This document shows positions 22,339 to 27,238 of a stretch of DNA of 27,238 bases, piece by piece (the first letter of the stretch is position 1; each line of letters opens with the position of its first letter). The translations under genes were made by a program, and so were the position numbers. The notes under the pieces were generated by a model. That model searched no databases. It had not been told where the DNA came from and saw only the letters and a list, made by a program, of their open reading frames with translations. Location: positions 1 to 27,238 of the IMG/VR virus record IMGVR_UViG_3300046792_000064. One strand, written 5' to 3'. This stretch comes from a virus.

Positions 22339-22464
22339 CTAGGCGATGAACAGGATGAGCAGGACCGTGATGATGGGGTGATGGCCATACCAGTGCCATA
22401 CGTCGATGGCGGTCTGGTTGCCGGCCGACTCCAGAATCCAGGTCAGGATCCAAACGAGCAGCAT
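22339..22464 (-). CDS. 41-residue membrane peptide beside the SPFH gene
   Basis: An in-frame open stretch runs up to 22569 inside the SPFH gene, but the ATG at 22464, after GGAAGGGG and four bases past the SPFH stop, is the evident start. The peptide has two hydrophobic segments (M-L-L-V-W-I-L-T-W-I-L and P-I-I-T-V-L-L-I-L-F-I-A) joined by a loop with H-W-Y-G-H-H. It could be a hairpin membrane protein or a small toxin/holin-like peptide; context favours action with the SPFH protein. No lysis genes are nearby to support a holin. Confidence 0.72.
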   Translation of the reverse strand: MLLVWILTWILESAGNQTAIDVWHWYGHHPIITVLLILFIA

Positions 22465-22468
22465 GGAT

Positions 22469-23353
22469 CTACCCCTTCCCAACGATGACCGGCGGAGCAC
22501 CAGCCTGCGAGCAATTGAACGTCGTCGGGAGGTTACCGAGCTGGCCCTCGGACGCGAGGAACTTGACAAGGTTGAGGCAGTTCTGATACTGCACCCCCGG
22601 ATCGTTGGAAGATTGAGTAGCGAGAATGTCGTTGGCGAGCTTCTGTTGCTCGGCCGTCAACTTCTGCTGCGTCGCGATCTGCGTATCCGCGAGCGCTTGC
22701 GCGTAGCCGTTCAGCTTGTTCTGCGTCACCGGGTCGAAGTGAACGATGGAAATGAGCAACGTATCGACATCGATACCAGGATCGACGGACGCCTTCATCG
22801 CGGCGAGGACCTGCCTCGCGAGGTCGCCGGTTGAGATCTGCGGGGCTCCCGAGTTGGTCAGTACAGCCAGAGGATTGTACTGCTCGAAAGCCACATTGAG
22901 GGCTCGCTGCAACTCCCGGCGTACCACGTTATTCCCAATGTTCTCGACCACCTTGTCGTTGTTGCCGCGATAGCGCTGCCACAGCTCATTGGCATTCGCG
23001 TGCTGATCGATGTTCCACTGGAGCGTGAGATCGACGCACGCCGTGGTTTGGTTGGCCAGACGGACGGTCACACAGTTCGGATTGTCGAGGTTGACATTCT
23101 GAACGGTCGCATCGACGGTCTCGATTGACGACCACGGCGGTACGAAGTGCGCGCCGTTGCTCAGGGTTTCGTTCGCCTTGCCGAAGTTGTTGACGATGCC
23201 GACGTTCCGTGCAGGGATGATCGTGAAGGAATCGAAGAACAGCAGGATGGCAGCGAGGACCATGAGGCCGACGCCGACGTATCGAGGGCGCACGAAACTT
23301 AGGCAGATCAATCCGGCAATAAATGCCAGGATCGATACGACGAAGACGAACAC
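22469..23353 (-). CDS. SPFH/band-7 (prohibitin-like) membrane protein
   Basis: A 294-residue protein started at a GTG that shares a base with the preceding stop and has AAGGAGG four bases upstream; a GTG nine codons earlier is inside the upstream gene. Residues 1-20 and about 24-42 are hydrophobic and should span the membrane. The SPFH core starts at I-I-P-A-R-N-V-G-I-V-N-N-F-G-K and N-G-A-H-F-V-P-P-W-S-S-I, with later strands V-D-L-T-L-Q-W-N-I-D, and a helix Q-A-L-A-D-T-Q-I-A-T-Q-Q-K-L. Family members form large membrane rings that organise proteases or lipid domains. A role in protecting or remodelling the host membrane is inference. Confidence 0.93.
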   Translation of the reverse strand: MFVFVVSILAFIAGLICLSFVRPRYVGVGLMVLAAILLFFDSFTIIPARNVGIVNNFGKANETLSNGAHFVPPWSSIETVDATVQNVNLDNPNCVTVRLANQTTACVDLTLQWNIDQHANANELWQRYRGNNDKVVENIGNNVVRRELQRALNVAFEQYNPLAVLTNSGAPQISTGDLARQVLAAMKASVDPGIDVDTLLISIVHFDPVTQNKLNGYAQALADTQIATQQKLTAEQQKLANDILATQSSNDPGVQYQNCLNLVKFLASEGQLGNLPTTFNCSQAGAPPVIVGKG

Positions 23354-23616
23354 TAATCCTCCTTGAAAGTAACGAACCACACCTGAGATTCCTCGGGCGT
23401 GCCGGGTTCGGTGTATTCCGATGGCTCACACTGGAGCAACGTCGCGACGTTCGGCTGGAAATAGACGGACAGCACTCCATCGTTCGCGGTCAGGATGGCG
23501 CGGTCCAACTTCTGGCCATCGAGGAATCGCCATCCCGGAGTCGCCCTCAGCTCGTCGCTCTTCGTGCGCAGCACCACATTGCGCGGTGCCGGCCGTTCCT
23601 GCGTTTCGACGGTCAT
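23353..23616 (-). CDS. Hypothetical protein upstream of SPFH gene
   Basis: An 87-residue protein. The ATG at 23616 overlaps the upstream stop (ATGA) and has GGGGAG seven bases ahead, which decides against the longer GTG start at 23631. Sequence: a basic N-terminus with R-P-A-P-R-N-V-V-L-R, then W-R-F-L-D-G-Q-K-L-D-R-A-I-L-T-A-N-D-G-V-L-S-V-Y-F-Q, and an acidic end E-S-Q-V-W-F-V-T-F-K-E-D. It reads as a small alpha/beta domain. No family is recognised. Confidence 0.78.
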   Translation of the reverse strand: MTVETQERPAPRNVVLRTKSDELRATPGWRFLDGQKLDRAILTANDGVLSVYFQPNVATLLQCEPSEYTEPGTPEESQVWFVTFKED

Positions 23617-23846
23617 GTCCATTCTCCCCACGGTGGTCGCGCTGATGCCTGGATCTGATGCTCGGCCACGGACCGGGCCGGGCGGGACAACACCGCAGCC
23701 ACGTCCGGCTGCGAGGCGTAGCCGATGATGACGCCCCGCTCATCGTTCTCCACGACCACGATCCATTCGCGTGTAATGATGGTCGGTCCGAGGACGGTGC
23801 CGGGCTCCGCGTGAATCCCATTGATGCGGCCGGATATGATCGTCAT
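23613..23846 (-). CDS. Hypothetical protein
   Basis: A 77-residue protein. The open frame extends to 24002, but the ATG at 23846 overlaps the stop of the 50-residue gene upstream as ATGA and has GAGG five bases ahead. Strands such as M-T-I-I-S-G-R-I-N-G-I, T-I-I-T-R-E-W-I-V-V-V-E-N-D and G-V-I-I-G-Y-A-S suggest a small beta barrel or roll; the tail is A-R-P-P-W-G-E-W-T. Function unknown. Confidence 0.75.
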   Translation of the reverse strand: MTIISGRINGIHAEPGTVLGPTIITREWIVVVENDERGVIIGYASQPDVAAVLSRPARSVAEHQIQASARPPWGEWT

Positions 23847-23995
23847 ACATACCTCGATTGCTGAAGACCGCACTTCGTACATTCGCGGTATTGCCACGAG
23901 TTCGGAGTCACGCGGCCCCAGTTGCCGAACACGTGCCGGCGGCCGGAACCTGGAGCCGGTCGGCACCGTCCCCAGTGCTCCCGAAACCAGTTCAC
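23843..23995 (-). CDS. 50-residue zinc-ribbon-like protein
   Basis: This gene starts at a GTG that overlaps the stop of the HTH gene (GTGA) and ends with a TGA overlapping the next ATG (ATGA). The sequence has H21-V-F-G-N-W-G, W34-Q-Y-R-E-C39-T-K-C42-G-L-Q-Q, a layout (H-x-W...R-x-C-x-x-C-G-x-x-Q) that recurs in small actinophage proteins and resembles half a zinc ribbon. C11 or H7 may give further ligands. A different, longer frame here is a spurious extension of the next gene. Confidence 0.78.
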   Translation of the reverse strand: MNWFREHWGRCRPAPGSGRRHVFGNWGRVTPNSWQYRECTKCGLQQSRYV

Positions 23996-24528
23996 AGCGC
24001 ATCGACCTCGGTGATCAGGTCGGACAGCTCGCGCTGCCAGCGCTGCTTTTGCGCGGGAGTCGGGCGCTCCCTCGCCGCGTTGCGCCGGGCGATCTCCTCG
24101 CCCACCTTCGTTAGCGCGCGCAGGACAGAGAGGTAGATCTCTGAGCGCTCATCGGCCGCCGTCATTTTCGTGGGCTTCGATGGCTCGACTACGGTGGCGG
24201 GCGACAGCTCCGGCTCGTCGACCTCGACCGGTGCGGAGCCCTTCGTTTTCGTGAGATCGTTGCGGACCGTACGCTCCGAGACGTTGAGGGTCGCGGCGAT
24301 CTCGCGGTCCTTCATGCCGTGCTCGGACAGCTCCGCCACAACGTCGGCGCGCTCCAGTTTGGACAGACGGGGCAGCACCGGGAACTCGCCGAGGATGTAC
24401 TCCTCCCAGCTCTTGTAGCCGAGAGCCGTATGAACGCCGAGGCGGTATGCCTCGGCGAACATTTCGAGCAAGTTCTCTGTGGCTTCCTGGATCTTCTTTG
24501 TTATCTCGACAGCCTTCGCTCTGTCCAC
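23992..24528 (-). CDS. Helix-turn-helix DNA-binding protein (ParB/regulator-like)
   Basis: A 178-residue protein started at GTG with GGAG six bases upstream. Residues 37-47 have the G-Y-K-S-W-E-E-Y-I element and 72-92 the HTH itself: M-K-D-R-E-I-A-A-T-L-N-V-S-E-R-T-V-R-N-D-L. The L-x-x-H-G-M-x-x-R-E-I-A turn and T-V-x-N-D-L recognition helix resemble actinobacterial ParB-like and phage regulator HTHs. Residues 95-130 are a Pro/Glu/Ser linker and the rest a charged helical tail. It is first in the tight cassette and may control it or act in replication; the target site is unknown. Confidence 0.88.
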   Translation of the reverse strand: MDRAKAVEITKKIQEATENLLEMFAEAYRLGVHTALGYKSWEEYILGEFPVLPRLSKLERADVVAELSEHGMKDREIAATLNVSERTVRNDLTKTKGSAPVEVDEPELSPATVVEPSKPTKMTAADERSEIYLSVLRALTKVGEEIARRNAARERPTPAQKQRWQRELSDLITEVDAL

Positions 24529-24585
24529 GGTGTACTCCTACTGTGCGGTCGGAATGCGGATGAGGAACCCTAGCATGGCATGACT

Positions 24586-25002
24586 CTAGTCGGCAACCCT
24601 GCCGTAAAGATCCATGCCACCACGGTGGATACCGTTGGCGTCGTGCTCGGGGAGCGAACACCACTTGCAATACGTGGCCTTCTCTTTCGTCCAGTGATCG
24701 ACGTAATCCGTCTGCTCATAGACGTGGAGGATTCTCTTGCTGTACTCCGATGGCGTGCCGGCCATAGGGTTGACGCCGATCGCCTCGGCGAAACGACGCA
24801 GCGCGTGGACCTCGTCGTCATCCAGAAATCCCGACCCGAAATTCATCGAGCCCACTGCGCAATCGAAGACTGCCTGCGCCACTTCGAAGTCCACCGTTAC
24901 GACGCGCCTCGGGGGACCGGGCGGCGGGCACGGCTCGGGGCCGGCCGTGTGGATCGTGTTGCAATGCGCGTCGTGCGCAAAGACACGGTCTGTGTAAGAC
25001 AT
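24586..25002 (-). CDS. Hypothetical Cys/His protein
   Basis: A 138-residue protein with AAGGAC eight bases before its ATG. The N-terminus has H-D-A-H-C and C-P-P-P-G-P-P; the middle is helical (F-E-V-A-Q-A-V-F-D-C-A-V, D-D-D-E-V-H-A-L-R-R-F-A-E-A-I-G); the C-terminus reads Y-C-K-W-C-S-L-P-E-H and I-H-R-G-G, a possible C-x2-C...H zinc site. No family is recognised. It is transcribed from, or through, the large gap at 25003-25317. Confidence 0.78.
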   Translation of the reverse strand: MSYTDRVFAHDAHCNTIHTAGPEPCPPPGPPRRVVTVDFEVAQAVFDCAVGSMNFGSGFLDDDEVHALRRFAEAIGVNPMAGTPSEYSKRILHVYEQTDYVDHWTKEKATYCKWCSLPEHDANGIHRGGMDLYGRVAD

Positions 25003-25317
25003 GTGCGAATGTCCTTCTATTTAGACGGGGCACGTAGGGCAGCCACCGAGGACCCAGAGCCCGTGATCTATCAGTCCACAGCGGACGGGCCTACCCTACG
25101 CTCCCGACTGGTAACCGGGGTCAGATGACCAGGGCGCCGGTCCGGATTGGTGGCCGGGTGATTCATGGAGCTACGTCTTCCCACGCCCGTTCGGAGACAT
25201 CCTCCGACACCACGCCCCGGCCTATTTAATTAAATGTGTGGCTGAGCCTCAGCATATTTACGTCCGGCTGAGGCGTGCGGACGGCCGGTCTCGTAGGCCA
25301 GGCAGGATGAGCCTAGC
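25003..25317. other. 315-bp gene-free, palindrome-rich region
   Basis: No reading frame with a ribosome site is found on either strand. Visible dyads: cgtaggg/ccctacg (25033-25039 with 25094-25100), gcccgt/acgggc (25059-25064 with 25085-25090), ctggt/accag (25108-25112 with 25128-25132), tcggag/ctccga with a 5-base loop (25191-25207), a perfect 12-bp AT palindrome atttaattaaat (25224-25235), and gcctcagc/gctgaggc (25246-25253 with 25267-25274). The AT palindrome stands out in GC-rich DNA. The set could be an origin, an operator/promoter region for the leftward genes, or a structured RNA. The last dyad may also end the gene to the right. Confidence 0.7.
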
Positions 25318-25551
25318 CTAGTTCTCGGCGATTGTCACCCCGAGAGCCGCGAGTTTCTGAGCTGCCAGCGTGGCATGCGTACCGACGCCGCCGGCATTCG
25401 TCCACTCATTGATGTATGAGCACATCAGGTTCGTGTTGTGCGGCGCCAGGGTCACGCCCGGCGACTGCGACTTGGTAGCGCATCCACGCGAGTCTCTGTT
25501 GACGTTCTGGAATGCGCCGCCGGAAATCGGCTTGATCTGAGTCGTGGTCAT
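25318..25551 (-). CDS. Hypothetical protein
   Basis: A 77-residue protein with GAGGAG six bases before its ATG. Sequence elements are K-P-I-S-G-G-A-F-Q-N-V-N-R-D, T-L-A-P-H-N-T-N-L-M-C-S-Y-I-N-E-W and a final helix A-T-L-A-A-Q-K-L-A-A-L-G. It is not recognised. It directly follows the next gene to the right, is the last before the long gap, and is likely translated with it. Confidence 0.75.
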   Translation of the reverse strand: MTTTQIKPISGGAFQNVNRDSRGCATKSQSPGVTLAPHNTNLMCSYINEWTNAGGVGTHATLAAQKLAALGVTIAEN

Positions 25552-25554
25552 CGA

Positions 25555-25926
25555 TTACTCCTCGTGGTCCAGGAACGCTTTCTGTGCTTGCGCCCACGCC
25601 TTGTGAAGTCCGACCGTGGCCAGCGCTCCGCCATCCATGATAAGCGATGGCACAGCGGGATGGTGGTACAACGCATAGAACAGCGCCGCTCCCGCTTTCG
25701 CCTGCTGATCGGTCAGCTTCGAAACGACACCGATCTCGAACAGCTCCTCGGTGATGCGTTTCAATTCCTCGCTGGCCTCGACGCGACCAATCACCTCGAT
25801 GACAGTCGCGCTCGGGTCAACCGCTAGCCGCTGCGCAAGCTGCGCCTCGACCTTCTCCGCAGTAGTGGGGCCAACGTGCCCGCGATCGGGGCGGTGGCCA
25901 TGCATCGCTAAGTCAGGTCTCTCCAT
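25555..25926 (-). CDS. Hypothetical helical protein
   Basis: A 123-residue protein. The start is uncertain: ATG at 25926 has only a weak ribosome site, and ATG at 25905 is 13 bases after GGAGAG. After a His/Arg/Pro-rich start it is helical: T-A-E-K-V-E-A-Q-L-A-Q-R-L, E-E-L-K-R-I-T-E-E-L-F-E-I-G, K-A-G-A-A-L-F-Y-A-L-Y-H-H-P and W-A-Q-A-Q-K-A-F-L. No motif points to a function. Confidence 0.75.
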   Translation of the reverse strand: MERPDLAMHGHRPDRGHVGPTTAEKVEAQLAQRLAVDPSATVIEVIGRVEASEELKRITEELFEIGVVSKLTDQQAKAGAALFYALYHHPAVPSLIMDGGALATVGLHKAWAQAQKAFLDHEE

Positions 25927-25944
25927 ATCGAGAAACCTACACCA

Positions 25945-26358
25945 CTAGACCCAGCGCTGTTGCGGGCGGATCAGGGCGTAGATCCACGAGTTCACATTCG
26001 TGTTCGCGGAGAGAACGACCTTCAGGTAGCGGAAGTCCGTGGGCTTGCCGTAGACGATCTTCGTCGCCGCGAGGCCGCCGGCCGTGACAGTGAACGCGGT
26101 CGTTCCGGTCGTGCCCGGAGTCGAGACATCGGCGAACGTCGCAGCCGAGTACGACGAGTTGTCCGCCGACACGTTCGGCAGATAGGTACACGTCGGGGTG
26201 GCGCCAACCGACTGGAAGAACAGCAGCTCGATGGAGTTGGCCTTGAAGTGCGGCCCGAGATCGAGGATGTTCGTCGTGTCACCGGTGCCGGACTGGTTGG
26301 CATTCAGCGCAACGGCGAACGGCAGAAGCGCCTGAGGGCTCACATCGATAAGGGCCAT
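25945..26358 (-). CDS. Beta-rich structural-type protein, S-A-N-T-N family member 3
   Basis: A 137-residue protein in the small-gene region, far from the structural genes, yet it resembles the protein encoded next to the capsid gene (14218-14595). Shared order: a hydrophobic strand (I-E-L-L-F-F-Q-S-V / A-V-L-V-V-Q-N), N-V-S-A-D-N-S / Q-I-S-V-D-N-V, F-T-V-T-A-G / L-V-V-T-T-T-G, F-R-Y-L-K-V-V-L-S-A-N-T-N / W-R-Y-F-R-L-N-Y-S-A-N-T-N. It is probably a virion surface protein expressed from a separate unit. No strong ribosome site is seen; it starts five bases after the preceding stop. Confidence 0.75.
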   Translation of the reverse strand: MALIDVSPQALLPFAVALNANQSGTGDTTNILDLGPHFKANSIELLFFQSVGATPTCTYLPNVSADNSSYSAATFADVSTPGTTGTTAFTVTAGGLAATKIVYGKPTDFRYLKVVLSANTNVNSWIYALIRPQQRWV

Positions 26359-26363
26359 ACCGT

Positions 26364-26594
26364 CTATGCTAGCGCAGCACGGGCCTTCGTGATCCGGTCG
26401 CGCGTCATGCTCAGCTCCAGCTTCAGGGCCACAACCTCATCGAGCAGACGGTCACGTTGCTCGACGAGCATGTCTACGCCCTGCGGAAGAGGTCGACTCA
26501 TGCCGATGGCGTCGCGCCAGCCCGGAATCGCCTCGTCGAGCTTCTGGCGGATCTGCCGATAGTGAAGGGCTTCTGTTTCAGTACATGTTGGCAT
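26364..26594 (-). CDS. Hypothetical coiled-coil protein
   Basis: A 76-residue protein with AAGGTGG six bases before its ATG. It has Y-R-Q-I-R-Q-K-L-D-E-A-I-P-G-W and then a heptad helix V-D-M-L-V-E-Q-R-D-R-L-L-D-E-V-V-A-L-K-L. It should form a helical dimer. No family is recognised. Confidence 0.75.
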   Translation of the reverse strand: MPTCTETEALHYRQIRQKLDEAIPGWRDAIGMSRPLPQGVDMLVEQRDRLLDEVVALKLELSMTRDRITKARAALA

Positions 26595-26603
26595 GCCGCC
26601 ACC

Positions 26604-26831
26604 TTAGCAGTCAGCATCATCCATGGGGTAGCGCGTGACGCGGAGCGTGAATCGCTCCAGGCCGCCGACGTGAGCCCACGACACGACCTCGATAGGATCG
26701 CCGGTCTTCGGCTCGTCGAACCACATATCGACCTCGGGCCATGAGCGCTGCGCAAGTTCCTCGGACGAATAGACGCCCATCACCTCGGTGTCGCAATACT
26801 CATGCTTCGTCAGTACGTAGGCCAAGATCAC
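26604..26831 (-). CDS. Hypothetical small alpha/beta protein
   Basis: A 75-residue protein. The open frame reaches 27035, but the region before 26831 overlaps a better gene and reads as low-complexity, so the GTG at 26831 is preferred. The sequence begins I-L-A-Y-V-L-T-K-H-E-Y-C-D-T-E-V-M-G-V-Y-S-S-E-E-L-A, which resembles short phage proteins with a Y-V-L-x-x-x-E-Y-x-D-x-E-V-x-G-V-Y-S pattern, then V-D-M-W-F-D-E-P-K and F-T-L-R-V-T-R-Y. Function unknown. Confidence 0.75.
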   Translation of the reverse strand: MILAYVLTKHEYCDTEVMGVYSSEELAQRSWPEVDMWFDEPKTGDPIEVVSWAHVGGLERFTLRVTRYPMDDADC

Positions 26832-27075
26832 GGAGCGGGTCCCAATCTGTGAGGGGTTTAGACATGTCAGTCCAATTGAGGTCTTCGCCGCAACCGATGT
26901 ACAGGTTCTCCCGGTGGGTCCACGCGACCCCGCAGCCGTTCGTGCTGCCAAGATCACTGCCCTTCTGGTATCCAGAGCCGGGGCCGCCATGCACGTGCGC
27001 CGCTTCGTTCGGATCAGCGTTCCCCCGGCATTCACTGCACTGACTGTTTGACCGACCCACCTCGACCCACGCCAT
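26800..27075 (-). CDS. Hypothetical Cys-rich protein, first gene after the promoter region
   Basis: A 91-residue protein from ATG 27075 with AGGGTG four bases upstream; an in-frame GTG at 27090 has no ribosome site. Cys/His positions are C13-x2-C16 (Q-C-S-E-C-R-G), H27, H29, C48, H54 and C62, with a Gly-rich centre G-G-P-G-S-G-Y-Q. The pattern suggests a metal-bound fold, not one I recognise. It overlaps the next gene by 32 bases and is the first gene downstream of the promoter at 27118-27148. Confidence 0.75.
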   Translation of the reverse strand: MAWVEVGRSNSQCSECRGNADPNEAAHVHGGPGSGYQKGSDLGSTNGCGVAWTHRENLYIGCGEDLNWTDMSKPLTDWDPLRDLGLRTDEA

Positions 27076-27117
27076 ACGGCACCCTAACACGCCCGAAAAC
27101 AGCCAGGAACCGCTGCA

Positions 27118-27148
27118 TTTTATACAAGAATGCCCCAGAATCGGACAG
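27118..27148 (-). promoter_or_regulatory. Promoter candidate for the leftward genes
   Basis: On the minus strand a TATAAA box (27124-27119) is preceded, after 18 bases, by CTGTCC (27148-27143). The -10 is close to consensus and rare in such GC-rich DNA; the -35 matches TTGACA at only 3 of 6 positions. A start near 27110 would give a leader of about 35 bases to the ATG at 27075. Confidence 0.6.
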
Positions 27149-27206
27149 AACGCCTAGGAATCGCATAGTTCGCTGCGGACGCATATGGGCTGTCCAGATT
27201 CGGACA
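27135..27206. repeat. Two 13-bp direct repeats, one within a dyad (operator-like)
   Basis: ccagaatcggaca (27135-27147) and ccagattcggaca (27194-27206) differ at one base and lie 59 bp apart. The second is part of a dyad tgtcc-N6-ggaca (27191-27206); the first has an imperfect version (tgccc...ggaca). The first overlaps the -35 of the promoter candidate, and TTGTCC with the second could be another -35. This is the layout of repressor operators. Confidence 0.55.
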
Positions 27207-27238
27207 ATTTTCTCACGAGGGTATATTTTCCAGCGACC

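Noticed and set aside
22339-22464. Holin call for the 41-residue membrane peptide
   Set aside because: Two hydrophobic segments fit, but no endolysin or other lysis gene is near and the coupling is with the SPFH gene.
22465-22569. Longer 76-codon form of the membrane peptide
   Set aside because: The extension is Ser/Arg-rich out-of-frame translation of the SPFH gene; the internal ATG has a good ribosome site.
25033-25100. tRNA gene
   Set aside because: The 7-bp outer stem and 68-base span look tRNA-like, but there is no T-arm sequence, no D-arm and no coherent anticodon loop.
25067-25162. 31-codon minus-strand ORF in the large gap
   Set aside because: No ribosome site, Pro/Arg-rich, and it runs through the inverted repeats.
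26832-27035. N-terminal extension of the 75-residue gene to 27035
   Set aside because: It overlaps almost all of the better-supported 91-residue gene, has Ala/Arg/Thr low complexity and no ribosome site.
27032-27238. Gene entering from the right edge on the minus strand
   Set aside because: One frame is open for 68 codons and another for 27, but the first ends inside the 91-residue gene, both cross the promoter and operator repeats, and neither reads like a protein end I recognise. The data cannot exclude the 27-codon tail.
1-27238. CRISPR array, insertion sequence, attachment site or integrase
   Set aside because: No regularly spaced identical repeats, no transposase or recombinase reading, and no bacterial flanking gene were found.

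Overview
The window is a stretch of a tailed-phage genome (siphovirus morphotype), either free phage or prophage. Every gene I can support lies on the minus strand, so transcription runs from the right end toward base 1. The base composition (roughly 60 % GC by eye), frequent GTG starts, strong AGGAGG-type ribosome sites and the protein types point to a phage of a high-GC Gram-positive (actinobacterial) host. These protein types are an HK97-type head, a tape measure carrying cell-wall-cleaving domains, an HNH nuclease beside the terminase, and several small Cys/His proteins. No integrase, lysis, replication or bacterial gene is present, so lifestyle cannot be read from the window.

Layout in the direction of transcription. 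27238-27076 is a control region with a good -10 box and a repeated 13-bp element. 27075-24586 holds small unknown genes, plus one protein (26358-25945) that resembles two proteins of the structural block. It includes a 315-bp gene-free, palindrome-rich gap (25003-25317). 24528-20906 is a tightly overlapped early-type cassette: a helix-turn-helix protein, a membrane SPFH/band-7 protein, a 41-residue membrane peptide, and several very short genes, two of them with zinc-ribbon-like Cys/His patterns. 20790-17179 is the packaging module: HNH nuclease, a small ORF, small and large terminase, portal. 17155-13032 is the head module: protease, major capsid protein, a small beta-rich protein and a connector. 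13022-10119 is an unusual set of fibre- or decoration-like genes, including a 566-residue protein with a lectin-like N-terminus and about 15 repeats of 18 residues. 10110-7699 covers a tail terminator-like protein, a gp10-like protein, a DUF6378-like protein, two small proteins and the major tail protein. 7620-1 is the tail module: two tail assembly chaperone frames joined by a predicted -1 frameshift, the 1456-residue tape measure, three minor tail proteins and a truncated Asp-box protein cut off by the window edge.

The HNH protein and terminase cut and package DNA through the portal. The protease matures the HK97-fold shell. Connector, terminator and gp10-like proteins join head to tail. 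The chaperones load the tape measure, around which the major tail protein polymerises. The minor tail proteins form the tip. Two perfect hairpins, one after the capsid gene and one after the major tail gene, probably give these two high-copy products extra transcript. Four consecutive tail junctions use the same TAATG stop/start overlap.

The observations most worth following are the chaperone frameshift with a TTTCCCT slip heptamer, the two-enzyme tape measure, the lectin-plus-repeat protein in the head region, the SPFH membrane cassette, the three proteins sharing an S-A-N-T-N C-terminal motif, and the operator/promoter repeats at the right edge.
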